From Streptomyces sp. Ag109_O5-10 (GTDB taxonomy: Bacteria; Actinomycetota; Actinomycetes; Streptomycetales; Streptomycetaceae), in contig NZ_FNTQ01000001.1 of NCBI RefSeq assembly GCF_900105755.1, forward strand, positions 7,688,001 to 7,752,000: a stretch of 64,000 bases of DNA. The letters are read 5' to 3'. The notes under the pieces were generated by a model that was not told the DNA's origin, ran no database searches, and saw only the letters and a list, made by a program, of their open reading frames with translations. The translations under genes were made by a program, and so were the position numbers. Below, piece after piece: positions 1 through 8,713 of this stretch. Numbering within the stretch: position 1 is the stretch's first letter; each line of letters begins with the position of its first letter.

Positions 1-362
1 TGGTCGCGCTGCTGCCGGTCGCGGGCCTGCTGTTCATCGGCGGCGGCTTCCTCGGCGCGGGCACGCTCAACGACATCTCGCTGTCGCTGTTCGTCGGTCT
101 CGCCGCCGGTGCCTACTCGTCGATCTTCATCGCCACGCCGCTCGTCGCCGACCTCAAGGAGGCCGAGCCGCAGATGAAGGCGCTCCGGAAGCGCGTTTTC
201 GCCAAGCGCGCCCAGGCCACCGCCGAGGAGGAGATGGCCGAGGCCCGGGTCGGCGGCTCCGAGGGGTCCGACGACGCCGCCCCGGCCGTCGTCGGCCCGC
301 GCAACCAGCCCGCGTCCCGCAACCGCGGCGGCCGCGGCCGCCCGTCGGGGAAGCGCCGGTGA
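1..362 (+). CDS. secF: Protein translocase subunit SecF, C-terminal part (start outside window)
   Basis: This is the end of SecF, the integral membrane partner of SecD that uses proton motive force to help proteins through SecYEG. The reading frame is open from base 3. It encodes hydrophobic segments (LLFIGGGFLGAG; LFVGLAAGAYSSIFIATPLV) that fit the last two transmembrane helices, then a basic, low-complexity cytoplasmic tail ending in GRPSGKRR. The YSSIFIATP stretch is characteristic of the SecD/SecF C-terminus. The stop codon overlaps the GTG start of apt by four bases (GTGA), so the two are translationally coupled. The N-terminus lies outside the window. Confidence 0.93.
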   Translation, partial: VALLPVAGLLFIGGGFLGAGTLNDISLSLFVGLAAGAYSSIFIATPLVADLKEAEPQMKALRKRVFAKRAQATAEEEMAEARVGGSEGSDDAAPAVVGPRNQPASRNRGGRGRPSGKRR

Positions 363-898
363 CCGACATCGAGGAACTGCTGCGCAGCCGTATCCGGGAC
401 GTCGAGGACTACCCGGAGCAGGGCGTGATGTTCAAGGACATCACCCCGCTCCTGGCGGATCCGGCCGCGTTCACCGCGCTCACCGACGCCCTCGCGGAGA
501 TCGCCGAGCGCACCGGCGCCACCAAGGTCGTCGGCCTGGAGGCCCGGGGATTCATCCTGGGCGCCCCGGTCGCCGTCCGCGCCGGCCTCGGCTTCATCCC
601 GGTCCGCAAGGCGGGCAAGCTCCCCGGAGCCACCCTCCGCCAGGCCTACGAGCTGGAGTACGGCTCGGCCGAGATCGAGGTGCACGCCGAGGACCTCGGG
701 GCGGACGACCGGATCCTGATCGTCGACGACGTGCTCGCCACCGGCGGCACCGCCGAGGCCGCGATCCAGCTGATCCACCGCGCCGGCGCCGAGGTCGCGG
801 GCGTCGCGGTCCTGATGGAGCTGGGCTTCCTGGGCGGCCGCGGCCGCCTGGAGCCGGCCCTGCGGGGAGCGCCGCTGGAGGCCCTCCTCCAGGTCTGA
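359..898 (+). CDS. apt: Adenine phosphoribosyltransferase
   Basis: Purine salvage enzyme converting adenine and PRPP to AMP in the cytosol. The 179-residue product has the type I PRTase signature ILIVDDVLATGGT, with D123-D124 and the PRPP loop at about residues 120-132, plus the adenine PRTase core GLEARGFILGAPVA. The GTG start overlaps the secF stop by four bases. The gene lies between secF and relA, an arrangement familiar from streptomycetes that places purine salvage beside ppGpp metabolism. A strong hairpin follows at 917-948. Length is normal for the family. Confidence 0.95.
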   Translation: MTDIEELLRSRIRDVEDYPEQGVMFKDITPLLADPAAFTALTDALAEIAERTGATKVVGLEARGFILGAPVAVRAGLGFIPVRKAGKLPGATLRQAYELEYGSAEIEVHAEDLGADDRILIVDDVLATGGTAEAAIQLIHRAGAEVAGVAVLMELGFLGGRGRLEPALRGAPLEALLQV

Positions 899-916
899 GC
901 GCTCGTACGACCGGAC

Positions 917-948
917 CGGACGGCCGCCCTCTCGGGGGCGGCCGTCCG
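917..948 (+). terminator. Rho-independent-like hairpin after apt
   Basis: A perfect 13-bp inverted repeat (917-929 with 936-948) around a 6-nt loop lies 18 bases after the apt stop. There is no U-tract, which is common for hairpin terminators in high-GC actinomycetes. The remaining bases to 1127 would hold the relA promoter and leader; no convincing -35/-10 pair could be picked by eye. Confidence 0.6.
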
Positions 949-1127
949 CGTTCCACGGGGCCCGGGAGCACCCGCAGGACACCCCGGTGGAATCCCACGG
1001 CAGCCTCCGGTGTTCCTCCCGTATACGGTTCTCCCTCCGGCCTGCAGGCGATGACATGGCCCAGGATCGCTACCATGGGCACTCCGGAGCCTGACCGGGG
1101 GACCCGGATCGCGCACGAGGAGTCCTC

Positions 1128-3656
1128 TTGCCAGACGAGGCCCAGCCACTGACAGCCGCCAAGCCCGAGCCCGCCTCGGCGCCCGCGGCCAAGCCCGCGC
1201 CGAACGTGTCGCAGACGAAGAACGACACCCATGGGCCGGTCGAGCACGCCCAGTCCGCGCCGGTCGAGAAGTCGGCCGAGACCTCGCGCCCGAAGCCGGC
1301 CCCGCCCGAGCGCCCCGAGTCCCGCCCCAACAGCGGCCAGCCCGCCCGCTCCGGCTCCTCCAACCGCGTCCGTGCGCGCCTGGCCCGCCTCGGCGTGCAG
1401 CGCGCGAACCCGTACAACCCGGTCCTGGAGCCACTGCTGCGCATAGTCCGCAGCAACGACCCCAAGATCGAGAACGCCACGCTCCGCCAGATCGAGCGCG
1501 CCTACCAGGTCGCCGAGCGCTGGCACCGCGGCCAGAAGCGCAAGAGCGGCGACCCGTACATCACCCACCCGCTCGCGGTGACCACGATCCTCGCCGAGCT
1601 GGGCATGGACCCGGCGACCCTGATGGCGGGCCTGCTGCACGACACCGTCGAGGACACCGAGTACGGCCTGGAGGACCTGCGCCGCGACTTCGGCGACGTC
1701 GTCGCGCTGCTCGTCGACGGCGTGACCAAACTGGACAAGGTCAAGTTCGGCGAGGCCGCGCAGGCCGAGACCGTGCGCAAGATGGTCGTCGCCATGGCCA
1801 AGGACCCGCGCGTCCTGGTCATCAAGCTCGCCGACCGCCTGCACAACATGCGCACCATGCGCTACCTCAAGCGCGAGAAACAGGAGAAGAAGGCGCGCGA
1901 GACCCTGGAGATCTACGCGCCGCTCGCCCACCGGCTGGGCATGAACACCATCAAGTGGGAGCTGGAGGACCTCGCGTTCGCGATCCTCTACCCCAAGATG
2001 TACGACGAGATCGTCCGCCTGGTCGCCGAGCGCGCTCCCAAGCGCGACGAGTACCTGGCGATAGTGACCGACGAGGTCCAGGCCGACCTGCGCGCCGCCC
2101 GCATCAAGGCGACCGTCACCGGCCGCCCGAAGCACTACTACAGCGTCTACCAGAAGATGATCGTCCGCGGCCGGGACTTCGCGGAGATCTACGACCTGGT
2201 GGGCATCCGCGTCCTGGTGGACACCGTCCGCGACTGCTACGCGGCCCTGGGCACCGTCCACGCGCGCTGGAACCCGGTTCCGGGGCGCTTCAAGGACTAC
2301 ATCGCGATGCCCAAGTTCAACATGTACCAGTCGCTGCACACGACGGTCATCGGCCCCAACGGCAAGCCCGTCGAACTCCAGATCCGCACGTTCGACATGC
2401 ACCGTCGCGCCGAGTACGGCATCGCGGCGCACTGGAAGTACAAGCAGGAGGCCGTGGCCGGCGCCTCCAAGGTCCGTAGCGACGTGCCCAAGTCGTCCGG
2501 CAAGGGCAAGGACGACCACCTCAACGACATGGCGTGGCTGCGGCAGTTGCTGGACTGGCAGAAGGAGACCGAGGACCCCAGCGAGTTCCTGGAGTCCCTG
2601 CGCTTCGACCTGTCCCGCAACGAGGTCTTCGTCTTCACGCCCAAGGGCGACGTCATAGCGCTCCCGGCCGGTGCCACCCCGGTCGACTTCGCGTACGCGG
2701 TCCACACCGAGGTCGGCCACCGCACGATAGGCGCCAGGGTCAACGGCCGCCTCGTCCCGCTCGAATCGACGCTGGACAACGGCGACCTGGTCGAGGTCTT
2801 CACCTCCAAGGCCACCGGTGCCGGACCGTCCCGGGACTGGCTCGGCTTCGTCAAGTCCCCGCGGGCCCGCAACAAGATCCGCGGCTGGTTCTCCAAGGAG
2901 CGCCGGGACGAGGCGATCGAGCAGGGCAAGGACGCCATCGTCCGCGCGATGCGCAAGCAGAACCTGCCGATCCAGCGCATCCTCACCGGTGACTCGCTGG
3001 TGACGCTGGCGCACGAGATGCGCTACCCGGACATCTCCTCGCTGTACGCGGCGATCGGCGAGGGTCATGTGGCCGCGCAGAACGTCGTGCAGAAGCTGGT
3101 GCAGGCGCTCGGCGGCGAGGAGGCGGCCACCGAGGAGATGGACGAGGCGGTCCCGCCGACCCGCGGCCGCCGCAGCAAGCGGCGCAGCAGCCAGGACCCC
3201 GGTGTGGTCGTGAAGGGCGTCGACGACGTCTGGGTCAAGCTGGCCCGCTGCTGCACCCCCGTGCCCGGCGACCCGATCATCGGCTTCGTCACGCGCGGCA
3301 GCGGGGTCTCGGTGCACCGCAGCGACTGCGTCAACGTCGAGTCACTGTCCCGCGAGCCCGAGCGCATCCTCGACGTCGAGTGGGCGCCCACCCAGTCCTC
3401 GGTCTTCCTGGTCGCCATCCAGGTCGAGGCCCTGGACCGCTCCCGGCTCCTCTCCGACGTCACCCGCGTCCTGTCCGACCAGCACGTCAACATCCTCTCC
3501 GCGGCCGTCCAGACCTCCCGCGACCGGGTGGCCACCTCCCGCTTCACCTTCGAGATGGGCGACCCCAAGCACCTGGGCCACGTCCTGAAGGCCGTACGGG
3601 GCGTGGAGGGCGTGTACGACGTCTACCGGGTCACCTCGGCGCGCAACCGTTCCTAG
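1128..3656 (+). CDS. relA: Bifunctional (p)ppGpp synthetase/hydrolase RelA (RSH family)
   Basis: Long RelA/SpoT homologue (842 aa) that makes and degrades the alarmone (p)ppGpp on the ribosome during starvation. From the N-terminus: a disordered Pro/Ala/Lys-rich extension to about residue 80, the HD hydrolase domain with catalytic H171-D172 in LLHDTVED, the synthetase domain with FKDYIAMPK from about 388, a TGS domain (about 498-561), a Cys-containing zinc-finger region with RCCTPVPGD, and a C-terminal ACT domain. The intact HD motif argues for a bifunctional enzyme. The start is TTG at 1128, preceded by ACGAGG at 1115-1120. In Streptomyces, RelA links amino-acid starvation to antibiotic production (family knowledge). 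Confidence 0.95.
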   Translation: MPDEAQPLTAAKPEPASAPAAKPAPNVSQTKNDTHGPVEHAQSAPVEKSAETSRPKPAPPERPESRPNSGQPARSGSSNRVRARLARLGVQRANPYNPVLEPLLRIVRSNDPKIENATLRQIERAYQVAERWHRGQKRKSGDPYITHPLAVTTILAELGMDPATLMAGLLHDTVEDTEYGLEDLRRDFGDVVALLVDGVTKLDKVKFGEAAQAETVRKMVVAMAKDPRVLVIKLADRLHNMRTMRYLKREKQEKKARETLEIYAPLAHRLGMNTIKWELEDLAFAILYPKMYDEIVRLVAERAPKRDEYLAIVTDEVQADLRAARIKATVTGRPKHYYSVYQKMIVRGRDFAEIYDLVGIRVLVDTVRDCYAALGTVHARWNPVPGRFKDYIAMPKFNMYQSLHTTVIGPNGKPVELQIRTFDMHRRAEYGIAAHWKYKQEAVAGASKVRSDVPKSSGKGKDDHLNDMAWLRQLLDWQKETEDPSEFLESLRFDLSRNEVFVFTPKGDVIALPAGATPVDFAYAVHTEVGHRTIGARVNGRLVPLESTLDNGDLVEVFTSKATGAGPSRDWLGFVKSPRARNKIRGWFSKERRDEAIEQGKDAIVRAMRKQNLPIQRILTGDSLVTLAHEMRYPDISSLYAAIGEGHVAAQNVVQKLVQALGGEEAATEEMDEAVPPTRGRRSKRRSSQDPGVVVKGVDDVWVKLARCCTPVPGDPIIGFVTRGSGVSVHRSDCVNVESLSREPERILDVEWAPTQSSVFLVAIQVEALDRSRLLSDVTRVLSDQHVNILSAAVQTSRDRVATSRFTFEMGDPKHLGHVLKAVRGVEGVYDVYRVTSARNRS

Positions 3657-3667
3657 CGGCGGTCAGG

Positions 3668-3720
3668 CACACGACGAGAGGGGCCCCGTACGCCGCGTAC
3701 GGGGCCCCTCTCGTCGTGTG
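3668..3720. terminator. Perfect 25-bp bidirectional terminator hairpin
   Basis: The arms 3668-3692 and 3696-3720 are perfect reverse complements of 25 bases separated by only CCG. It sits between the convergent relA (stop 3656) and the DUF349 gene (stop at 3731 on the minus strand), so it can end transcription from both sides. Confidence 0.8.
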
Positions 3721-3730
3721 TCCTGTCCGG

Positions 3731-4960
3731 CTAGCCGCCGAACTCCTGGAGGCCCTTCAGAGCCTGGTCCAGGAGCGCCTGGCGGCCTTCCAGCTCACGC
3801 TCCAGCTTCTCCGCCTTCGACGCGTTGCCCTGGGCGCGGGCCTGGTCGATCTGCGTCCGCAGCTTGTCGACGGCGGCCTGCAGCTGGCCGGTCAGGCCCG
3901 CGGCACGCGCGCGTGCCTCCGGGTTGGTCCGGCGCCACTCGGCCTCCTCGGCCTCCTGGATGGCCCGGTCGACCGTGTGCATCCGGCCCTCGACCTTCGG
4001 CCGCGCGTCGCGCGGCACGTGGCCGATGGCCTCCCACCGCTCGTTGATCGAGCGGAAGGCGGACCGAGCGGACTTCAGGTCCGTGATCGGCAGGAGCTTC
4101 TCGGCCTCGGCGGCCAGCTCCTCCTTCAGCTTCAGGTTCTCCGTCTGCTCCGCGTCCCGCTCCGCGAAGGCGGAACCGCGCGCCGCGAAGAACACGTCCT
4201 GGGCGCCGCGGAAGCGGTTCCACAGGTCGTCCTCGTGCTCGCGCTGGGCCCGGCCCGCGGCCTTCCACTCGGCCATCAGCTCGCGGTAGCGCGCGGCCGT
4301 CGGACCCCAGTCCGTCGAGTCCGACAGCGCCTCCGCCTCGGCGACCAGCTTCTCCTTGACCTTGCGGGCGTCCTCGCGTTGGGCGTCGAGCTGCGCGAAG
4401 TGCGCCTTGCGACGCTTGGAGAACGCCGACCGGGCGTGCGAGAAGCGGTGCCACAGCTCGTCGTCCGACTTGCGGTCCAGGCGCGGCAGGCCCTTCCAGG
4501 TGTCCACCAGGGACCGCAGCCGCTCACCGGCCGCCCGCCACTGGTCGGACTGTGCCAGCTGCTCCGCCTCGGTGACCAGGTCCTCCTTGGCCTGACGGGC
4601 CTCGTCGGACTGCTTGGCACGCTGCGCCTTGCGCTCCTCGCGGCGCGAGTCCACGGTCTTCACCAGCTCGCCCAGCCGGGTGCGCAGCGCCTCCAGGTCA
4701 CCGACCGCGTGGTGCGCCTCCACCTGCTCGCGCAGGTGGTCGATGGCGGCCTGGGCGTCCTTCGCGGACAGGTCGGTGGTCTGTACTCGCTTTTCGAGGA
4801 GGCCGATCTCGACAACCAGGCCCTCGTACTTGCGCTCGAAGTAGGCCAGCGCCTCCTCAGGGGAGCCGGCCTGCCAGGACCCGACGACCTGCTCGCCGTC
4901 GGCCGTACGCACGTACACGGTCCCCGTCTCGTCGACGCGGCCCCACGGGTCGCTGCTCAC
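3731..4960 (-). CDS. DUF349 domain-containing protein
   Basis: A 409-residue protein built largely of repeated DUF349 helical modules, visible as recurring tracts such as LWNRFRGAQDVFFAAR, LWHRFSHARSAFSKRR and EAEWRRTNPEARARA. The sequence is rich in Lys, Glu, Ala and Arg and is predicted to be mostly alpha-helical coiled coil, cytosolic, without a signal peptide. The GTG start at 4960 has GGAGG just upstream. The molecular function of DUF349 proteins is not established, so none is assigned. It is convergent with relA through a shared hairpin and divergent from nothing; the cyclophilin gene lies upstream on the same strand. Confidence 0.88.
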   Translation of the reverse strand: MSSDPWGRVDETGTVYVRTADGEQVVGSWQAGSPEEALAYFERKYEGLVVEIGLLEKRVQTTDLSAKDAQAAIDHLREQVEAHHAVGDLEALRTRLGELVKTVDSRREERKAQRAKQSDEARQAKEDLVTEAEQLAQSDQWRAAGERLRSLVDTWKGLPRLDRKSDDELWHRFSHARSAFSKRRKAHFAQLDAQREDARKVKEKLVAEAEALSDSTDWGPTAARYRELMAEWKAAGRAQREHEDDLWNRFRGAQDVFFAARGSAFAERDAEQTENLKLKEELAAEAEKLLPITDLKSARSAFRSINERWEAIGHVPRDARPKVEGRMHTVDRAIQEAEEAEWRRTNPEARARAAGLTGQLQAAVDKLRTQIDQARAQGNASKAEKLERELEGRQALLDQALKGLQEFGG

Positions 4961-5095
4961 AGCGCCTCCTCCACATGATGCCCGCGAGGGGCCTCAGCGC
5001 CCCCGGGCATCGTCCACAGTTTCGTCACGGCCAACATAGGCGACCGGCGGGTTGCCTGTCCGCATCCCGCGCGACCGAAATTTCGCAGTTCGTGG

Positions 5096-5917
5096 TCAGG
5101 ATTTCGTGACCGTGGCCTTGTTGATCACGACCGTCGCGTTCGGGGCTCCGTCACCCTGTCCCGTGGTCTCACCGGCGGCGGCGATCTTCTTGAGGATCTT
5201 CATCCCGGCCGCGTCGACCGTGCCGAACGGGGCGTAGCTGGGCGGCAACTGGCTGTCCTGGTAGACGAGGAAGAACTGGCTGCCACCGGTGTGCTTCTGG
5301 CCCGTGTTGGCCATCGCGACCGTACCCGCCGGGTAGATGCCGCCCTTGAGGCTCGTGTCCTTCAGGTTCTCGTCGGGGATCGTGTATCCGGGACCGCCGC
5401 TTCCGGTCCCCGTGGGGTCGCCGCACTGCAGCACGTAGATGCCGTTGGTGGTGAGCCGGTGGCACTTGCTGTGGTCGAAGTAGCCCTTCGACGCGAGGAA
5501 GTCGAACGAGTTCACGGTGTGCGGAGCCGCCGACGTCTTCATCGCGATGCCGATGTCGCCGCAGGTCGTCGACAGCGTCATCGTGTACTTCGCCGACGCG
5601 TCGATCGTCATCGCCGGCTCCTTCTTCCAGCTCATCTTCTTCACCGAGCCGGCCGCGGCCTTCTCGCACGGGTCCGGTGCCTTGCTGGCGCTGGGCACGG
5701 CGCTCGGCGTCGTCTCCGAGCCGGCGTTCACCTTGTCGTCCTTCTTGAACGCACCGGTCGTGTACAGCGTGACGCCGACGATCACGAGCACGCCGAGTGT
5801 TGACGCGATCACGGAGTTGCGCATGCGTGTTCTGCGTCGTGCGCTGGTACGCCGCTGCTGCTGCCGCAAGAACTTCTCCCGGGCGAGCTGACGCCGCCGC
5901 TGCTCCTGGCTGACCAC
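5096..5917 (-). CDS. Membrane-anchored cyclophilin-type peptidyl-prolyl cis-trans isomerase
   Basis: 273 aa. The N-terminal 33 residues are strongly basic (RRTSARRRTRMR) and cytoplasmic, followed by one transmembrane helix at about 35-54 (SVIASTLGVLVIVGVTLY). A Ser/Ala/Pro linker then leads to an extracytoplasmic cyclophilin domain (about 105-270) with GGPGYTIPDE, TVAMANTG and GSQFFLVY motifs. It probably assists folding of secreted proteins at prolyl bonds outside the membrane. The GTG start at 5917 is preceded on the minus strand by AGGAGAG. The usual cyclophilin active-site arginine region is divergent, as in other bacterial membrane-anchored members, so catalytic strength is uncertain. 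Confidence 0.9.
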   Translation of the reverse strand: MVSQEQRRRQLAREKFLRQQQRRTSARRRTRMRNSVIASTLGVLVIVGVTLYTTGAFKKDDKVNAGSETTPSAVPSASKAPDPCEKAAAGSVKKMSWKKEPAMTIDASAKYTMTLSTTCGDIGIAMKTSAAPHTVNSFDFLASKGYFDHSKCHRLTTNGIYVLQCGDPTGTGSGGPGYTIPDENLKDTSLKGGIYPAGTVAMANTGQKHTGGSQFFLVYQDSQLPPSYAPFGTVDAAGMKILKKIAAAGETTGQGDGAPNATVVINKATVTKS

Positions 5918-6095
5918 CGGGTTCTCTCCTCATGCGTGTCGTATGTCGACCGGTACGCGTGCGTCCTGTGCGCTGTGTGAGCCGACCACTGCGTGTAGCC
6001 CCGTACCGTATATGGGTTCGCTGAGGAAACGGCAGCGCCGGTAGGCTCTGGACCACAGCTTGCAGCCACCCGAATCGACACAACGAAGGACGATC

Positions 6096-6806
6096 GTGCT
6101 CATTGCCGGGTTCCCCGCCGGGGCCTGGGGGACGAACTGTTATCTCGTCGCCCCCGCCGCCGGTGAGGAGTGCGTGATCATCGACCCCGGCCACCAGGCC
6201 GCCGAAGGCGTCGAGGAAGCACTGCGGAAGCATCGGCTCAAGCCCGTCGCCGTCGTCCTCACCCACGGCCACATCGACCACGTCGCCTCGGTCGTCCCCG
6301 TCTGCGGAGCGCACGACGTACCGGCCTGGATCCACCCCGAGGACCGGTACATGCTGAGCGACCCCGAGAAGGCGCTCGGCCGGTCCATCGGCATGCCGCT
6401 GATGGGCGAGCTGACCGTGGGGGAGCCGGACGACGTCCTCGAACTGGCCGACGGCGCCAAGCTGGAGCTGGCCGGACTCGAGTTCTCCGTCGCGCACGCG
6501 CCGGGCCATACCAGGGGGTCGGTGACCTTCCAGATGCCGGAGACGGCCGACGTCCCGTCGGTCTTCTTCTCGGGCGATCTGCTCTTCGCCGGCTCCATCG
6601 GACGCACGGACCTGCCGGGCGGTTCCATGGACGACATGCTGGCCTCGCTGGCCCGTGTCTGCCTGCCGCTCGACGACTCCACCGTGGTGCTGTCCGGCCA
6701 CGGCCCCCAGACGACCATCGGCCAGGAGCGCGCCACCAACGCCTACTTGCGGCAGGTGGCCGCCGGCCAGGGAGCGCAAGCCGACGCTCCCCGACGAGGA
6801 ATGTGA
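6096..6806 (+). CDS. MBL-fold metallo-hydrolase (glyoxalase II-like)
   Basis: A 236-residue metallo-beta-lactamase-fold hydrolase. The metal motif THGHIDH is at residues 56-62 (H57, H59, D61, H62). A second metal histidine sits in HAPGHTRGS, the bridging Asp in FSGDLLF and the last His in LSGHGPQT. This arrangement is typical of hydroxyacylglutathione-hydrolase-like proteins, but Streptomyces lacks glutathione, so the thiol-ester substrate is unknown (perhaps mycothiol-linked; inference). The open frame extends upstream to 6060, but the GTG at 6096 has AAGGA five bases away and is preferred. It is followed 11 bases later by hisS and is probably co-transcribed. Confidence 0.88.
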   Translation: MLIAGFPAGAWGTNCYLVAPAAGEECVIIDPGHQAAEGVEEALRKHRLKPVAVVLTHGHIDHVASVVPVCGAHDVPAWIHPEDRYMLSDPEKALGRSIGMPLMGELTVGEPDDVLELADGAKLELAGLEFSVAHAPGHTRGSVTFQMPETADVPSVFFSGDLLFAGSIGRTDLPGGSMDDMLASLARVCLPLDDSTVVLSGHGPQTTIGQERATNAYLRQVAAGQGAQADAPRRGM

Positions 6807-6817
6807 CGAGAACTTCC

Positions 6818-8080
6818 GTGAGCACCTTTCAGGCCCCCAAGGGCACGTACGACCTGATCCCGCCCCGGTCCGCGAAGTTCCTCGCGGTGCGCGAGGCGAT
6901 CGCCGGACCGTTGCGGAACTCCGGCTATGGCTTCATCGAGACGCCCGGCTTCGAGAACGTCGAGCTGTTCGCACGCGGTGTCGGCGAGTCGACCGACATC
7001 GTGACCAAGGAGATGTACGCCTTCGAGACAAAGGGCGGCGACAGGCTGGCCCTGCGGCCCGAAGGCACCGCCTCGGTCCTGCGCGCCGCTCTGGAGGCGA
7101 ACCTGCACCGGCAGGGCAACCTTCCGGTCAAGCTCTGGTACTCCGGCTCGTACTACCGGTACGAGCAGCCGCAGGCAGGCCGCTACCGCCACTTCTCGCA
7201 GGTCGGTGCCGAGGCGATCGGCGCCGAGGACCCGGCCCTGGACGCCGAGCTGATCATCCTGGCCGACCAGGCGTACCGCTCGCTGGGCCTGCGGAACTTC
7301 CGCATCCTGCTCAACAGTCTGGGCGACAAGGAGTGCCGCCCGGTGTACCGCGCGGCGCTCCAGGACTTCCTGCGCGGCCTGGACCTGGACGAGGACACCC
7401 TCCGCCGCGCCGAGATCAACCCGCTGCGCGTCCTGGACGACAAGCGCGAGTCGGTCCAGAGGCAGCTCGGCGGCGCCCCCCTGCTGGGCGACTACCTCTG
7501 CGACGCCTGCAAGGCCTACCACGAGGAGGTCCGCGAGCTGATCACGGCGGCGGGCGTCGCCTTCGAGGACGACCCGAAGCTGGTCCGCGGCCTGGACTAC
7601 TACACCCGCACGACCTTCGAGTTCGTCCACGACGGCCTGGGCTCCCAGTCCGCGGTGGGCGGCGGCGGCCGCTACGACGGCCTCTCCGAGATGATCGGCG
7701 GCCCCGCGCTGCCGTCCGTCGGCTGGGCCCTGGGCGTCGACCGCACGGTGCTGGCGCTGGAGGCCGAGGGTGTCGAACTCGACATCCCGTCCGCCACCAG
7801 CGTGTTCGCGGTGCCGCTCGGCGAGGAGGCGCGGCGCGTGCTCTTCGCGAAGGTCACGGAGCTGCGCCGGGTGGGCATCGCGGCGGACTTCTCCTACGGC
7901 GCCAAGGGCCTCAAGGGCGCCATGAAGAACGCCAACCGCAGCGGTGCCCGCTACGCGATCGTCGCCGGCGAACGGGACCTCGCCGAGGGCGTCGTCCAGT
8001 TGAAGGACATGGAGTCCGGCGAGCAGTCGGCGGTGGGCGTCAACGAGATCGTGGCGGAGCTGGAGTCGAGGCTCGGCTGA
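6818..8080 (+). CDS. hisS: Histidyl-tRNA synthetase
   Basis: Class II aminoacyl-tRNA synthetase that charges tRNA-His with histidine. The 420-residue product shows motif 2 (SGSYYRYEQPQAGRYRHFSQ), the histidine-specific LVRGLDYYTRT segment, motif 3 around ALGVDRTV and a C-terminal anticodon-binding domain containing YGAKGLKGAMKNANRSGA. The GTG start at 6818 (VSTFQAPKGTYD) matches the family N-terminus; the open frame upstream of it is an artefact of high GC. It lies 11 bases after the MBL hydrolase gene, suggesting an operon. Confidence 0.96.
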   Translation: MSTFQAPKGTYDLIPPRSAKFLAVREAIAGPLRNSGYGFIETPGFENVELFARGVGESTDIVTKEMYAFETKGGDRLALRPEGTASVLRAALEANLHRQGNLPVKLWYSGSYYRYEQPQAGRYRHFSQVGAEAIGAEDPALDAELIILADQAYRSLGLRNFRILLNSLGDKECRPVYRAALQDFLRGLDLDEDTLRRAEINPLRVLDDKRESVQRQLGGAPLLGDYLCDACKAYHEEVRELITAAGVAFEDDPKLVRGLDYYTRTTFEFVHDGLGSQSAVGGGGRYDGLSEMIGGPALPSVGWALGVDRTVLALEAEGVELDIPSATSVFAVPLGEEARRVLFAKVTELRRVGIAADFSYGAKGLKGAMKNANRSGARYAIVAGERDLAEGVVQLKDMESGEQSAVGVNEIVAELESRLG

Positions 8081-8199
8081 CGGGCCGGGTAGCCGGCGCC
8101 CCTGCCATCGGCCGGTCGACTCGTCGCAGAACCAACGCAGTTGACCGGCACGGTAAACCCTTGTCGATCTCTCCGAGTGGGTGTGCGCGGCATTCGTAC

Positions 8200-8567
8200 G
8201 CTGCGCGCAAGCCGGTCGTCGGCTCGTCCGGGAGCGGGAGCAGGAGCTCGGGGCCGCCGAGCACGGCGAGCGCCACGTCCAGGCGGCGGCGCCGGCCGCG
8301 CGAGAAGCCTTGATCCGGCTGTCCGCCTTGGGATCAGTGCGCGAATCACCGGACCGTCAACTCGGCGGGCGCCGATTCGTCCTGCCGGGCGATGCCCACC
8401 CGGGATCGCCCCGCGCGCGTGCCCGCCGCCGGGTCCGAGCAGGCCGAACCCTCGCCCCGCCGGATGCCCAGGTCGATGCCGTCCACCGGGGTCACGGGGG
8501 TCACGCCGCCGTACCGCCTGCGCAGCCCGCGGACGCGCACCGCGCGTTCGTTTCCGTGTGCTGTCAT
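8200..8567 (-). pseudogene. Decayed ABC-transporter ATP-binding protein gene
   Basis: On the minus strand, pieces of one ABC ATPase are readable in different frames. From the ATG at 8567 there is an N-terminus of the form AVRVRGLRRRYGG..VDGIDLGIRRGE. In another frame FGLLGPGGGHARG follows, a damaged Walker A where GPNGAGKT is expected. Then RRRLDVALAVLGGPELLLPLPDEPTTGL gives the post-signature helix and Walker B with DEPTTG, after which homology ends. The fragments span only about 120 codons instead of 230-300 and need frameshifts and internal deletions to connect, so no functional protein is expected. The rest of the 8081-8713 gap shows no gene. Confidence 0.6.
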
Positions 8568-8713
8568 GGCTCCGAGCATCGGCCGGAACCGAGCTTTTCG
8601 GGGCGTCCGTGCGTACTTCCTTATGTCCACCGAACGGTGGAGAGGGTGCCTCGTGCGGCACAATGGCCCCTGCCCGAAGAAGTTCCAACTCTCAAACACA
8701 CGGAATCGGCGTG

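Noticed and set aside
594..3317. Long minus-strand open frame opposite apt and relA
   Set aside because: Frame shadow of high-GC coding sequence; composition without conserved motifs, opposite a well-supported gene.
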